Shown piece by piece: positions 6,621 to 15,572 of a stretch of DNA of 35,028 bases. The translations under genes and the position numbers were made by a program. Numbering within the stretch: position 1 is the stretch's first letter; every line of letters begins with the position of its first letter. The notes under the pieces are model-generated. The model ran no database searches. It was given only the letters and a program-made list of their open reading frames with translations, and had not been told where the DNA came from. The stretch comes from Frankiales bacterium (GTDB lineage Bacteria; Actinomycetota; Actinomycetes; Mycobacteriales; SCTD01), in assembly GCA_025965475.1 (NCBI GenBank), contig JAOPWV010000009.1, forward strand, positions 1-35,028, written 5' to 3'.

Positions 6621-7691
6621 CTACAGCCCCTTCACACCGGCGATGAGCCGCAGCAGCAGGGTCCGGTCCAGCCCGGGGTCGCCCTCGGCTGCCGCTACCG
6701 GTACGGGTTCCGGCTCCGGCGCCGGGGCGGACTGCATCGCGACCGCACCGTGCACCTCGCCGACGGTGGAGCGGGCGTACGCCGGCGCGGCCACCGGGGG
6801 CGGTGCTGCGGGGGCCGGCGCGGCGACCCGGACCGGTTCGGCACGCCTGGGCGCAGGCTCAGGCTCAGGGATCGCGGACCGCGCCGGTGCGGGCACACCG
6901 GGCCGGCTCGCGGGCGCTGGCCTCTCGACCAGCGGGTGCCCGGCAGAAGGGCTCTCGGCCGCGCGGAGCAGCTCGTGGCGGCGGTCCAGTCCGGCGGCGC
7001 CGTCCCCGACGGCCAGCAGCCCGCGGGCGACGAGCCGGGTCAGTCCGGACACGACGGCGTACGGCCCGCGGCCGGACAGGTCGACGATCTCGCCCACCGT
7101 GCGCCGGCCGTCGACGACCGACAGCAGGGTCCACTCGTCGCGGGTGAGGACCGGATCCTCGGCGAGCGCAGGAACCGGCCGGAGCACCGCGGACGCCGGC
7201 GGTACCGAGGCGACAGCCCAGGCGTCCAGCCGCCGCCGTCCCTCCGCGACGACCTCCTCGACGCTCAGCGACGCCCCGAGGTCGTCCGGGTCGGGCTCGT
7301 CCATGACGAAGGCGAACTCCCCGTCCGGCCAGCGCAGCAGCTCGAAGACCGCGTCGGCGGCCTGCTCCGCGGCCAGGGCCCTGGCCGCGTCCGCCGGCAC
7401 GGCACCGCCGTCGGCGAGCGCCCGCGCCAGGCCGCAGGCCGGCTCGGACTGCACGCGCGCGACCGCGGCGGCCAGCGCCTGGTCGTCCACGAGGCCGGAC
7501 CCGACGATCCGCCGGCCGAGGGCCTGGCGGCGTACGTCGGAGCGGCCACCGGTCACCGCGCCGTCGCGCAGCTGCACGACGCCGTGCGCCTCACCGCGGC
7601 GCAGGTGCAGCGCGCCCGTCTTCTTCGTGAAGCTCAGGAGCTGCAGGATGTCGGGCAGGCTGAACGCGTCGAGCGTTCCTTCGAGCCTCAT
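6621..7691 (-). CDS. DUF4388 (PATAN-type) protein with Pro/Ala-rich tail
   Basis: This 356-aa soluble protein opens with the DUF4388 signature (MRLEGTLDAFSLPDILQLLS, then TGALHLRRG), the PATAN fold known from two-component and GTPase signalling proteins. About residues 5-155 form this region. A winged-helix-like segment follows near 178-235 (EWTLLSVVDGRRTVGEIVDL), then about 100 residues rich in Pro, Ala and Glu, and a short hydrophobic end, DRTLLLRLIAGVKGL. The gene begins 3 bp after the roadblock stop and its own stop touches the GTPase start, so the three are one translational unit. The ATG has no clear ribosome site. I infer a scaffold between roadblock and GTPase. Confidence 0.88.
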   Translation of the reverse strand: MRLEGTLDAFSLPDILQLLSFTKKTGALHLRRGEAHGVVQLRDGAVTGGRSDVRRQALGRRIVGSGLVDDQALAAAVARVQSEPACGLARALADGGAVPADAARALAAEQAADAVFELLRWPDGEFAFVMDEPDPDDLGASLSVEEVVAEGRRRLDAWAVASVPPASAVLRPVPALAEDPVLTRDEWTLLSVVDGRRTVGEIVDLSGRGPYAVVSGLTRLVARGLLAVGDGAAGLDRRHELLRAAESPSAGHPLVERPAPASRPGVPAPARSAIPEPEPAPRRAEPVRVAAPAPAAPPPVAAPAYARSTVGEVHGAVAMQSAPAPEPEPVPVAAAEGDPGLDRTLLLRLIAGVKGL

Positions 7692-7694
7692 GCG

Positions 7695-8261
7695 CTAGGA
7701 CCAGGGCCGGCCGTCGACCGACGGCGGGAGCGGGTCGGCGGGTGCGTACGACGGCCAGGCCGGCGACTCGACGAGGGCCGGGACGTACGCCGGCATGACC
7801 GATGGCTCAGGGACGGCCGGCGGCGAGGGGACGACCTGCAGTACCGGTTCGGGGAACGGGGTCGCCGGTTGCTCGCTGCGCAGCGTCTCCGCGATGACGG
7901 CAGCCGCGCGGCGTACCTCGTACAGCATCAGGCCGGTCTTGGCGCCCTCGGACGCGACGGCCACCAGGACCGCCTCGTTCTCGGCCGAGACGAGGAAGAC
8001 CGTCCCGGTGTCGCCCTCGATGTACACCTGCGACAGCTCGCCCCGGCCGAGGCCCTGGGCCGCCCGCTCACCGAGCGAGAGCAGCGCCGCGCTCATCGCG
8101 GCGACCCGGTCCTCGTCCATCGACGGCGGAAGCGCGGAGGCCATGGCCAGCCCGTCGAACGAGACGACCGCCGCCGCCTCGAGTTCGGGCGCCTGCGCGA
8201 GCAGGTCGTGGAGGGCGCGGCCGAGCCGGACCGCGCGGCTTCCCGTCTGCAGGTCGGACAT
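7695..8261 (-). CDS. Roadblock/LC7-domain protein (MglB/CvnB-like)
   Basis: This is a 188-aa protein. Residues about 10-115 form a roadblock/LC7 domain (LHDLLAQAPELEAAAVVSFDGL, then a conserved MSAALLSLGERAA helix and a VFLVSAENEAVLVAVA strand). Family members dimerise and act as activators or scaffolds for MglA-like GTPases. The last 60 or so residues are Pro-rich with Tyr and Trp, unlike a minimal MglB. The ATG at 8261 follows GAAGGAGAG by about 7 nt. It is the first gene of the switch-and-pilus block, 60 bp after aroE; I see no strong promoter in that gap, so read-through from aroE is possible. Confidence 0.88.
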   Translation of the reverse strand: MSDLQTGSRAVRLGRALHDLLAQAPELEAAAVVSFDGLAMASALPPSMDEDRVAAMSAALLSLGERAAQGLGRGELSQVYIEGDTGTVFLVSAENEAVLVAVASEGAKTGLMLYEVRRAAAVIAETLRSEQPATPFPEPVLQVVPSPPAVPEPSVMPAYVPALVESPAWPSYAPADPLPPSVDGRPWS

Positions 8262-8321
8262 CCAGGCTCTCCTTCCGGGCCGGCCTCGTGCAGGGCCGTC
8301 CCCTGAAGATGCTTCGGCGTC

Positions 8322-9098
8322 CTACCGGCGCGCCTTGAGGGCCGCCCGCATCACGGGCAGCGGCGCCTCCCGGCCCGTCATCAGGGTGACCTGCTCGGCC
8401 GCCTGATGGAGCAGCATCGCCTCGCCGCTGACCACCGTGCCGCGACAGCCGGCGGCCAGCGCGGTGGGCCACGGGTCGTAGACCACGTCGAGCAGCGCGG
8501 GCACGTCCGCGACGTACGGCGCGAACCGGTCCGCCGCCCGGGACGGCAGCGTCGAGACGAGCAGGTCGCAGTCGGCCAGTACCTCGGGCGACCAGGCGAC
8601 GACGGAGGGAGTCACGCCGAGGCGCACCGCGGCGGCGAGCGTCTCGTCCGGCGAGGACCGCACCACCAGCGTCGGGCGGTCGCAGCCGAGCGAGGCCAGC
8701 GCGGCCAGCGTGGAGCGGGCGGTCGCTCCTCCCCCGAGCACGACGGCCCGGGACACGGCCGTGACGCCGGCCTCGGCCAGCGCGGCGACGATCCCACCGA
8801 CGTCGGTGTTCTCGCCGTGCAGCACGCCGTCCCGCGGCACGACCGTGTTGGCCGCCGCCACGGACTCAGCGAGCGGGGACACCGACCGGAGCAGCGGCAG
8901 CACCGCCTGCTTGAGCGGCATCGTCAGCGACAGGCCGGCCCAGGACTCGTCGAGCGCACCGACGAACCCCGGCAGTCCCCCGGCGGTCACCTCGATCGCG
9001 TCGTACGTCCAGTCGAGGCCGAGCTCGGCGTACGCGGCCCGGTGCAGCGCCGGCGAGAGGGAGTGCGCGATCGGCGAGCCGAGGACGGCGGCCCTCAG
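8322..9098 (-). CDS. aroE: Shikimate dehydrogenase AroE, probable CTG start
   Basis: This is a 258-aa enzyme that reduces 3-dehydroshikimate to shikimate with NADPH. Near the N-terminus the substrate motif GSPIAHSLSP is present, then LSLTMPLKQ with the catalytic Lys, ENTDVGG with the catalytic Asp, and the nucleotide-binding GGGATA. The frame has no ATG, GTG or TTG before the SLSP motif; the first is a GTG at 8990, which would delete it. The only candidate is CTG at 9098-9096, in a CTGA overlap with the mltG stop, preceded by GGAAGG at 6 nt. I therefore call a CTG start. It closes the alaS-ruvX-mltG-aroE run. Confidence 0.9.
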   Translation of the reverse strand: MRAAVLGSPIAHSLSPALHRAAYAELGLDWTYDAIEVTAGGLPGFVGALDESWAGLSLTMPLKQAVLPLLRSVSPLAESVAAANTVVPRDGVLHGENTDVGGIVAALAEAGVTAVSRAVVLGGGATARSTLAALASLGCDRPTLVVRSSPDETLAAAVRLGVTPSVVAWSPEVLADCDLLVSTLPSRAADRFAPYVADVPALLDVVYDPWPTALAAGCRGTVVSGEAMLLHQAAEQVTLMTGREAPLPVMRAALKARR

Positions 9099-10189
9099 AA
9101 CACACCTTCCGCCTGCGACTTCGCCTTCTGCCGCAGGAAGACGTTGTAGTCCGCGGTGAACAGCTGCCGGCCGCTCTTGTCGGCGAGCACGTAGTAGAGC
9201 CAGTCACCCTGCGCCGGCTGCAGCGCCGCCTGCAGCGCCACCTCGCCCGGCGAGGCGATCGCCGTCGGCGGCAGGCCGGTGTGCACACGGTTGTTGTACG
9301 GCGTGTCCCTGGCCAGGTCGGACTGCGTCAGCCCGCCGGAGGTCCGGCCGAGGCCGTAGAGGATGGCCGCGTCGATCCCGAGCGTCATGTTCTTCTTGAG
9401 CCGGTTGTAGACCACCCGGGCGACCTTCGGGTACTCGTCTGCCAGCCGGCTCTCCCGCTCGATGAGGCTGGCCGAGATGACGACGTCGTACGGCGTGAGC
9501 CCGAGCGCCTGCGCGCCGGCCACCAGCCCGGTGCTCGTCGCGGCCTCCGCGAAGCGCTGCACCATCATCTGCAGCGCCTCGACGGCGCTCGTGCCGGGCT
9601 GGACCTCGTAGGTCGCCGGGAACAGGAAGCCCTCGAGGTGACCCCGGGCGTAGGCCGGCAGGCCGAGCGCGGCCGGGTTGGCGGCGGCCTGCTTGAGCTC
9701 GGCCAGCGGGATCTTGGTGTTCTTGGCGATCAGGGCGAGGGTCTGGTTGACCGTCGACCCTTCGGGAATCGTGACGCGGCCGAGGACCCGGGCGGCGGGG
9801 TCGAGCAGCAGCGTGAGTGCCGCGGCGGCACTCATGTGCTGGCGCAGCTGGTAGAAGCCCGGCTGCAGGGACCGCGAGTCGGGGTTGTTCGCCGCGGCGT
9901 CCCGGAAGGCGGCGGAGCTCTTCACGACCTGCTTGGCGATCAGCGCCAGGGCGATGTCGGAGGCGGTGTCGCCGGGCTTGACCTGGACGACGGCGCTGCC
10001 GGTGCCCGCTCCCGCGTAGTCGGGGGCGGAGCCGAAGTGGCTGCGGACCTGCCCGACGCCGTACGCGGCCGTGGCGGCCAGCACCGCGAGGACGACGAGC
10101 ACGACGAGGACGCCGACGATCCTCGGCAGTCGCCTCGGCGGGCGCCGGGACGGCCGCTCGCGCGGGGGCAGGTCCACGAGGTCGGTCAC
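9095..10189 (-). CDS. mltG: Endolytic murein transglycosylase MltG (YceG)
   Basis: This is a 364-aa membrane-anchored enzyme that cuts nascent glycan strands and so helps set glycan length. A basic cytoplasmic tail with an RRPPRRLPR patch precedes one transmembrane helix (about 24-46). The extracellular part has a LysM-like segment (KPGDTASDIALALI) and the YceG catalytic domain; ASLIERES matches the conserved glutamate region and VVYNRL the following motif. The GTG start lacks a ribosome site but has a TAGATT -10-like element 6 nt upstream, consistent with a leaderless mRNA in addition to read-through from ruvX. Confidence 0.93.
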   Translation of the reverse strand: MTDLVDLPPRERPSRRPPRRLPRIVGVLVVLVVLAVLAATAAYGVGQVRSHFGSAPDYAGAGTGSAVVQVKPGDTASDIALALIAKQVVKSSAAFRDAAANNPDSRSLQPGFYQLRQHMSAAAALTLLLDPAARVLGRVTIPEGSTVNQTLALIAKNTKIPLAELKQAAANPAALGLPAYARGHLEGFLFPATYEVQPGTSAVEALQMMVQRFAEAATSTGLVAGAQALGLTPYDVVISASLIERESRLADEYPKVARVVYNRLKKNMTLGIDAAILYGLGRTSGGLTQSDLARDTPYNNRVHTGLPPTAIASPGEVALQAALQPAQGDWLYYVLADKSGRQLFTADYNVFLRQKAKSQAEGVF

Positions 10190-10195
10190 GGACCG

Positions 10196-10201
10196 AATCT
10201 A
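10196..10201 (-). promoter_or_regulatory. Candidate -10 element for a leaderless mltG transcript
   Basis: On the minus strand TAGATT is followed by CGGTCC and then the mltG GTG. The TANNNT pattern at 6 nt fits a -10 box whose start site is the start codon. Its TAG is also the ruvX stop codon. No clear -35 is visible. Confidence 0.35.
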
Positions 10202-10609
10202 CCTACGTGTGTCGAGTACACCCTGTAACAGCGCCACCGCGGCGGCCTGGTCGATCACCGAGCGCGACTTCTTCGCCGACCGGCCGGACGCCCGCAACGC
10301 AGCTGTCGCGGTCACCGTGGTCAGCCGCTCGTCGACCAGCTCGACGGGCACGTCGACGAGTGGCGCGAACGCGGCCACCCAGTCGCGGGCCATGTCGGCC
10401 GACGCGGACGCGGACCGGCCGGACAGCGAGGTCGGCAGCCCCACCACGATCAGCACCGCCTCGCGCTGCCGCGCCAGTTCGGCGACCCGCGCGTGGCCCG
10501 GTGCGGGCACCGTCTCCACCGGGGAGGCGAGGATCCGGTGGGGGTCCGAGGCGGCGACGCCGACCCGGACCGTGCCGACGTCCACCGCGAGGACCACCCC
10601 AGGTGTCAC
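10199..10609 (-). CDS. ruvX: RuvX/YqgF-family nuclease (putative Holliday junction resolvase)
   Basis: This 136-aa protein has the RNase H-like fold of the YqgF family, linked to Holliday junction resolution and, in E. coli, 16S rRNA maturation. Visible acidic motifs are [12 protein letters not shown] (first Asp), VDERLTT (Glu) and a C-terminal [12 protein letters not shown] (Asp). The GTG start overlaps the alaS stop as GTGA, so translation is probably coupled. The stop is 9 bp before the mltG start. Length is normal. Confidence 0.92.
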   Translation of the reverse strand: MTPGVVLAVDVGTVRVGVAASDPHRILASPVETVPAPGHARVAELARQREAVLIVVGLPTSLSGRSASASADMARDWVAAFAPLVDVPVELVDERLTTVTATAALRASGRSAKKSRSVIDQAAAVALLQGVLDTRR

Positions 10610-13281
10610 GACGGGGACGTCGCCACCCGTCCGACGAGGCTCTCGCCGAGGTCGAGCGCCGCCTGGATACCGGCCGGGTTGGTGCCGCCGCCCTGCGCCA
10701 CGTCGTCCTTGCCGCCGCCCTTGCCGTCGACCGCGGGCGCGGCCTCGCGCAGCACGGCGTTGGCGGAGAGCCCGAGGGCCCGGCCCGCCTCGTTGACCGC
10801 GGCGACCAGGGTGACGCGGTCGCCACCGGAGGCGGCCAGGACGACGGCAGGCCGGTCGGCCGGGATGCGCCCGCGGATGTCGAGCGCGAGCCCGCGCAGC
10901 AGGTCACCGGGGGTTCCGGCGGGCGCCTCGATGCCGACGTACGCCACTCCGGCGATGTCCCTGGCGCCGGCGGCCAGCGCCGCCGCCTGCTGGAGCACGG
11001 CGCCCGCCCGCAGCTGCTCGAGTTCCTTCTCGACCTCGCGGAGCCGGGCGACCGTGGCGGCGACCCGGTCAGGGACCTCCTCGGCCGGCACCTTGAACGC
11101 CGACGCCAGCTGGGCGAGCAGCACGTGTTCGCGGGCGAGGTAGGAGTAGGCGTCGAGTCCGACGAGTCCCTCGACCCGGCGGGTACCCGAGCCGATGGAC
11201 GCCTCGGACAGCAGCTTGACCATGCCGAGCTGGCCGGACCGCGCGGCGTGCGTACCGCCGCACAGCTCCCGGGCGTAGTCGCCGACCTCGACGACCCGCA
11301 CCTCCTCGCCGAACTTCTCGCCGAAAAGCGCCATCGCGCCGATCCGGCGGGCCTCCTCCTGGGTGGTGACGAAGGCCCGCACCTCGAGGTCGGCGAGCGC
11401 GATCTCGTTGATCTCCTGCTCGACGTCGGCGAGCACCGAGCCCGGCACCGCCGACGGGGAGGCGAAGTCGAAGCGGAACCGGCCCGGCCGGTTCTCCGAG
11501 CCGGCCTGGGTCGCCTGCTCGCCCAGCGCGGTGCGCAGCGCGCGGTGCACGAGGTGCGTCGCGGTGTGCGCGCGGGAGATCGCGCGCCGCCGGTCCACGT
11601 CCACGGCGGCGAGCGCCAGGACGCCGGTGCGAGCCTCGCCGGTGAGCACGCGGGCGCGGTGCACGACCAGGTCCGGCAGCGTGCGCTGGACGTCGAGCAC
11701 CTCGAGCTCGGTGCCGTCGGCCAGCAGCAGCCGGCCGGTGTCGGCGAGCTGTCCGCCGGACTCGGCGTAGAACGGGGTCCGGTCCAGCACGATGTCGACG
11801 CTGGCACCCTCCCCCGCGGCCTCGGCGATGACCCCGTCGACGAGCATGCCGCGCACGGCGCCCTCGGTGCGCACCTCGGTGTAGCCGGTGAACTCGGTGG
11901 ATCCGGCAAGGTCGCGCAGGGCGCGGTACGCCGAGACGTCGACGTGGCCCTGCTTCTTCTGCCGGGAGTCCAGCTTGGCCCGCTGGCGCTGCTCGTCCAT
12001 GAGGGCCCGGAAGCCGGGCTCGTCGACGGTCAGGCCCTGCTCGGCGGCCATCTCCAGCGTGAGGTCGATCGGGAAGCCGTAGGTGTCGTGCAGCGCGAAC
12101 GCCGACGGGCCGGACAGCACGTTGCCGGCCGCGCGCGCCGCCGGGACCGCCTGGTCGAAGATCGTGGCGCCCTTGGAGATGGTCTCCAGGAACGACGCCT
12201 CCTCGGCGTCGGCGACGGCGTGGATCCGCTCGGCGTCGGCGACGAGGTTCGGGTACTGCGGGCCCATCGCGTCGAGGGACGCCTGCACCAGCTCGGGCAT
12301 CGTCGGCTGCAGCGCGCCCATCAGGCGCATCGCGCGCGTCGTACGCCGCATGATCCGGCGCAGCACGTAGCCGCGGCCCTCGTTGCCGGGGGTCACGCCG
12401 TCGCCGACGAGCATCACGGCCGTGCGGGCGTGGTCGGCCACCACACGCAGCCGGACGTCGTTCACCCGGTCGTCGCCGTACCGCACCTGCGCGAGCCCGG
12501 CCGCGGTGTCGAGGATCCGGCGGGACGTGTCGATCTCGTAGAGGTTGTCGACGCCCTGCAGGACGGTCGCCATCCGCTCCAGGCCCATGCCGGTGTCGAT
12601 GTTCTTCGCCGGCAGCTCGCCGCTGACGTCGAAGTCGACCTTGCTCCGGACCGCCGCGAGCTCGAACTGCATGAAGACGAGGTTCCAGACCTCGAGGTAC
12701 CGGTCCTCGTCGGCGATGGGGCCGCCCTCGCGCCCGTAGTCCGGGCCGCGGTCGTAGTAGATCTCGCTGCACGGGCCGCCCGGGCCAGGCACGCCCATGT
12801 GCCAGTAGTTGTCGGACTTGCCGCGCCGCTGGATGCGCGACGGGTCGACGCCGACGACGGTCTTCCAGAGGTGCTCCGCCTCGTCGTCGTCCTCGTAGAC
12901 GGTCACCCAGAGCTTCTCCTCGGGGAACCCGAAGCCCCCGGCGTCGAGCGACCCGGTCAGCAGCTCCCACGCGAACGGGATCGCGCCTTCCTTGAAGTAG
13001 TCGCCGAACGAGAAGTTGCCGGCCATCTGGAAGAACGAACCATGCCGCGTGGTCTTGCCGACCTCGTCGATGTCGAGGGTCCGGACGCACTTCTGCACGC
13101 TCGTGGCGCGCGAGAACGGCGGCGGCACCTCCCCGAGGAAGTACGGCTTGAACGGCACCATGCCGGCGTTGACCAGCAGCAGCGTGGGGTCGTCGGCGAT
13201 CAACGACGCGGACGGTACGACGGTGTGGCCCCGGCGCTCGAAGTGCGCCAGGAACCGGCGGTGGATCTCGGCGGATTCCAT
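10606..13281 (-). CDS. alaS: Alanyl-tRNA synthetase
   Basis: This 891-aa class II synthetase charges tRNA-Ala. The N-terminal catalytic region opens with the usual [20 protein letters not shown] and includes [16 protein letters not shown] and [11 protein letters not shown]-like [12 protein letters not shown]. The editing domain has the zinc/active-site motifs [12 protein letters not shown] and [14 protein letters not shown] coiled coil and a DHHA1-type C-terminal domain (ending near the [12 protein letters not shown] motif) complete the enzyme. Start and upstream stop share bases in a TGATG junction with the DUF6167 gene. Nothing is unusual in length or motifs. Confidence 0.97.
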   Translation of the reverse strand: MESAEIHRRFLAHFERRGHTVVPSASLIADDPTLLLVNAGMVPFKPYFLGEVPPPFSRATSVQKCVRTLDIDEVGKTTRHGSFFQMAGNFSFGDYFKEGAIPFAWELLTGSLDAGGFGFPEEKLWVTVYEDDDEAEHLWKTVVGVDPSRIQRRGKSDNYWHMGVPGPGGPCSEIYYDRGPDYGREGGPIADEDRYLEVWNLVFMQFELAAVRSKVDFDVSGELPAKNIDTGMGLERMATVLQGVDNLYEIDTSRRILDTAAGLAQVRYGDDRVNDVRLRVVADHARTAVMLVGDGVTPGNEGRGYVLRRIMRRTTRAMRLMGALQPTMPELVQASLDAMGPQYPNLVADAERIHAVADAEEASFLETISKGATIFDQAVPAARAAGNVLSGPSAFALHDTYGFPIDLTLEMAAEQGLTVDEPGFRALMDEQRQRAKLDSRQKKQGHVDVSAYRALRDLAGSTEFTGYTEVRTEGAVRGMLVDGVIAEAAGEGASVDIVLDRTPFYAESGGQLADTGRLLLADGTELEVLDVQRTLPDLVVHRARVLTGEARTGVLALAAVDVDRRRAISRAHTATHLVHRALRTALGEQATQAGSENRPGRFRFDFASPSAVPGSVLADVEQEINEIALADLEVRAFVTTQEEARRIGAMALFGEKFGEEVRVVEVGDYARELCGGTHAARSGQLGMVKLLSEASIGSGTRRVEGLVGLDAYSYLAREHVLLAQLASAFKVPAEEVPDRVAATVARLREVEKELEQLRAGAVLQQAAALAAGARDIAGVAYVGIEAPAGTPGDLLRGLALDIRGRIPADRPAVVLAASGGDRVTLVAAVNEAGRALGLSANAVLREAAPAVDGKGGGKDDVAQGGGTNPAGIQAALDLGESLVGRVATSPS

Positions 13282-13529
13282 CAGCTGTCGACCACATCGT
13301 GCCGGCCGTCGAGGCCCAGCTCGACGCGCAACTCGTCCTCGCGCTCGGCCATGCCGGCACGGATGTCCGCGCCGAAGTCGCGGATCGCCTCGCCGAGACC
13401 GCCGAACGCGCCGATCACGGAGGTCTGCACGCCGGCGGGCGTGAAGCGGGCAGCCGCCTGCGACGCCCTGCGCACGACGAGGACGCCGACCGTCGCCCCG
13501 AGGGCGATGTAGAACATGCGGCGGGTCAT
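13281..13529 (-). CDS. DUF6167-like small membrane-associated protein
   Basis: This 82-aa protein has one short hydrophobic N-terminal helix (about 5-20), an FTPAGVQ stretch and a charged C-terminus ([18 protein letters not shown]). The pattern and its place between DUF948 and alaS match the DUF6167 family of Actinobacteria, which I recall from Streptomyces; the function is unknown. The ATG overlaps the DUF948 stop (ATGA), and its stop overlaps the alaS start. Confidence 0.75.
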   Translation of the reverse strand: MTRRMFYIALGATVGVLVVRRASQAAARFTPAGVQTSVIGAFGGLGEAIRDFGADIRAGMAEREDELRVELGLDGRHDVVDS

Positions 13530-13927
13530 CGACGGTTCGCCTTCATCTCGCTCTTGATCCGCTTCTCGATGTCCCCGTGCTGACGCTTGCTGGCAGCACG
13601 CCGTACGCCGTACGAGAACGCGGCAACCTTGACCACCGGGCTACCCAGGGTGGCGGCGAACAGCGAGGTCAGCGCGGAGACGTTGCCGGTCATGGACTGC
13701 ACGTTGGAGGTGATCGCGTCGACCCGGACCAGCTCCTGGTTGACGTGCGTCACCGTTCCGGTGACCTGGCCGAGCAACGGCACGGTCTGCTCGGTGATGC
13801 CCGCGACCAGCTTCTGCGTCTCAGTGAGCACCTGGCCGAGCTTGACCAGCACGAGCCCGAGGAAGAGCACGAGCAACACGAAGGCGAACGCCACGATCAG
13901 CCCAGCGACCTGTCCAGCTGTCAGCAC
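13526..13927 (-). CDS. DUF948 membrane protein
   Basis: This is a 133-aa protein: an N-terminal transmembrane helix (about 6-28, [20 protein letters not shown]) followed by a long amphipathic helical region ([19 protein letters not shown] and so on) typical of DUF948, a family found in cell envelope contexts without a known activity. I chose the GTG at 13927 because AGGAG lies about 8-10 nt upstream; a longer frame to 13999 would add 24 Arg/Gly-rich residues. The start lies 7 bp inside the end of rarA. Confidence 0.85.
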   Translation of the reverse strand: MLTAGQVAGLIVAFAFVLLVLFLGLVLVKLGQVLTETQKLVAGITEQTVPLLGQVTGTVTHVNQELVRVDAITSNVQSMTGNVSALTSLFAATLGSPVVKVAAFSYGVRRAASKRQHGDIEKRIKSEMKANRR

Positions 13928-15357
13928 GAGGGCTGCTCCTTCTGTTCCTGCTCGTCCGGGTTGGCGAGCTCTTCTGCGGTGGGTGGGGCCGGCGTGCACC
14001 GGGGCCGGAAGCCGGAGGCGGCATCCTCGGGCACGACCCGGCGGGCGCCGCGCAGAACCTCGCGCAGCCCCGCGAGCCGTTCACCGACGACGCGCTCGAC
14101 TCCCAGGTCGCTGGGCGAGTAGTACTCCCGCCCGACGACCGGGTCGGGCGCGTACTGCTGCGCCACGACCCTTCCCGGGAAGTCGTGAGGGTACCGATAC
14201 GCGTTCCCGTGACCAATCTTCTTGGCGCCCGGGTAGTGGCTGTCGCGCAGGTACGGCGGCACGCTGCCGGTCCGGCCCGCGCGGACGTCGGCGAGCGCCG
14301 CGTCGACCGCCGCGTAGACGGCGTTGCTCTTGGGCGCCATCGCCAGGTGGATGACCGCCTGGGCGAGGTTGATACGCGCCTCAGGCATGCCGATCAGCTC
14401 GAGCGCCTGCGCCGCGGCGACCGCGGACTGCAGCGCGGACGGGTCGGCCATGCCGATGTCCTCGCTCGCGCTGACGACGAGCCGGCGGGCGATGAACCGC
14501 GGGTCCTCACCGGCCTCGACCATGCGCGCGAAGTAGTGCATGGCCGCGTCGACGTCCGAGCCGCGGATCGACTTGATGAACGCGCTGATCACGTCGTAGT
14601 GCTGGTCGCCGTCCCGGTCGTAGCGGACGGCGGCCTTGTCGACCGCCTGCTCGAGCAGCTCCAGGGTGATGTGGTCGGCCGCGCCGGCCGCCGCCTCCAG
14701 CGCCGTCAGGCTCCGCCGCGCGTCGCCGCCGGAGAGCCGGACCAGGTGCTCCTCGGCGTCCTCAGCGAGCGTCACACGGCCACCGAGGCCGCGCTCGGGG
14801 TCCGCGAGCGCCCGGCGTACGACCGTCCGGACGTCGTCGTCGGTCAGCGGCTCCAGGGTCAGCAGCAGGGACCGGGAGAGCAGCGGGCTGATCACCGAGA
14901 AGAACGGGTTCTCCGTGGTCGCCGCGACGAGGGTGACCCAGCGGTTCTCGACGCTGGGCAGCAGCGCGTCCTGCTGCGTCTTGGAGAAGCGGTGTACCTC
15001 GTCGACGAAGAGGACGGTCTGGGCGCCCGTCTCCCCCAGCGCGCGCTTGGCCTCGTCGACGACCGCACGGACGTCCTTCACGCCGGCCGTGACGGCGGAC
15101 AGCTCCCGGAACCGTCGCTGCGTCGAGCGGGCGATGAGCATCGCGAGCGTCGTCTTGCCGGTGCCGGGCGGTCCCCAGAGGAAGATCGACAGCGGCGCGT
15201 CGCCCTCGATGAGCCGGCGCAGCGGGGCGTTCGGGCCGAGCAGGTGCTGCTGGCCGACGACCTCGTCGAGCGTGCGGGGACGCATGCGGACGGCGAGGGG
15301 CGCGATGCGCTCGGCGGCGGCCCGCTCGCCGGCGTCGAAGAGCGTCTCGCCGGTCAC
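13921..15357 (-). CDS. rarA: Replication-associated recombination protein A (RarA/MgsA)
   Basis: This 478-aa AAA+ ATPase, related to clamp-loader subunits and eukaryotic WRNIP1, acts at stalled replication forks. It has Walker [12 protein letters not shown], Walker [11 protein letters not shown], sensor motif AATTENPFF and the MgsA C-terminal region ([20 protein letters not shown], then [11 protein letters not shown]). The N-terminal [18 protein letters not shown] is typical. About 40 residues at the C-terminus are less conserved and end in a Glu/Gln-rich tail. The start is a GTG with a TAGGGT -10 candidate 6 nt upstream, suggesting a leaderless mRNA. It is the first gene of the run towards alaS and aroE. 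Confidence 0.95.
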   Translation of the reverse strand: MTGETLFDAGERAAAERIAPLAVRMRPRTLDEVVGQQHLLGPNAPLRRLIEGDAPLSIFLWGPPGTGKTTLAMLIARSTQRRFRELSAVTAGVKDVRAVVDEAKRALGETGAQTVLFVDEVHRFSKTQQDALLPSVENRWVTLVAATTENPFFSVISPLLSRSLLLTLEPLTDDDVRTVVRRALADPERGLGGRVTLAEDAEEHLVRLSGGDARRSLTALEAAAGAADHITLELLEQAVDKAAVRYDRDGDQHYDVISAFIKSIRGSDVDAAMHYFARMVEAGEDPRFIARRLVVSASEDIGMADPSALQSAVAAAQALELIGMPEARINLAQAVIHLAMAPKSNAVYAAVDAALADVRAGRTGSVPPYLRDSHYPGAKKIGHGNAYRYPHDFPGRVVAQQYAPDPVVGREYYSPSDLGVERVVGERLAGLREVLRGARRVVPEDAASGFRPRCTPAPPTAEELANPDEQEQKEQPSC

Positions 15358-15363
15358 CCGACA

Positions 15364-15369
15364 ACCCTA
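15364..15369 (-). promoter_or_regulatory. Candidate -10 element for leaderless rarA
   Basis: TAGGGT on the minus strand is followed by TGTCGG and the rarA GTG. The 6-nt spacing puts the likely start site at the start codon. There is no Shine-Dalgarno between them and no obvious -35. Confidence 0.4.
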
Positions 15370-15559
15370 TCTGCGCCTGTGGACGGCCGCTCGCACGCGA
15401 GGCGCCGCGACGGCAGCCCCCTCCGACGCCCTCGCCACGCTCAGGTACGCGGCGCGGCAGGACAGTGTGCGTGTCGAGACGACTCGGGCAACACACAAAC
15501 GGCCGCCGGGAGGATCCGGCAGCGGGCGTGCGGCCGACGAACTCGCCGGAGCGGCGCAC

Positions 15560-15565
15560 TAGGTT
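15560..15565 (+). promoter_or_regulatory. Candidate -10 element for the leaderless acetyltransferase gene
   Basis: TAGGTT is followed by CGGACGG and an ATG at 15573, a 7-nt gap. This supports both a leaderless mRNA and the choice of that ATG over the earlier in-frame start at 15465. Confidence 0.4.
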
Positions 15566-15572
15566 CGGACGG

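Noticed and set aside
6036-8261. Full conservon (cvnABCD)
   Set aside because: Only roadblock (B-like) and GTPase (D-like) members are present; there is no sensor kinase or DUF742 gene, and a DUF4388 gene stands between them.
10207-13512. 1101-codon plus-strand open frame
   Set aside because: It lies antisense to alaS, which has every synthetase motif; the translation is low-complexity Arg/Glu/Val/Leu with no domain.
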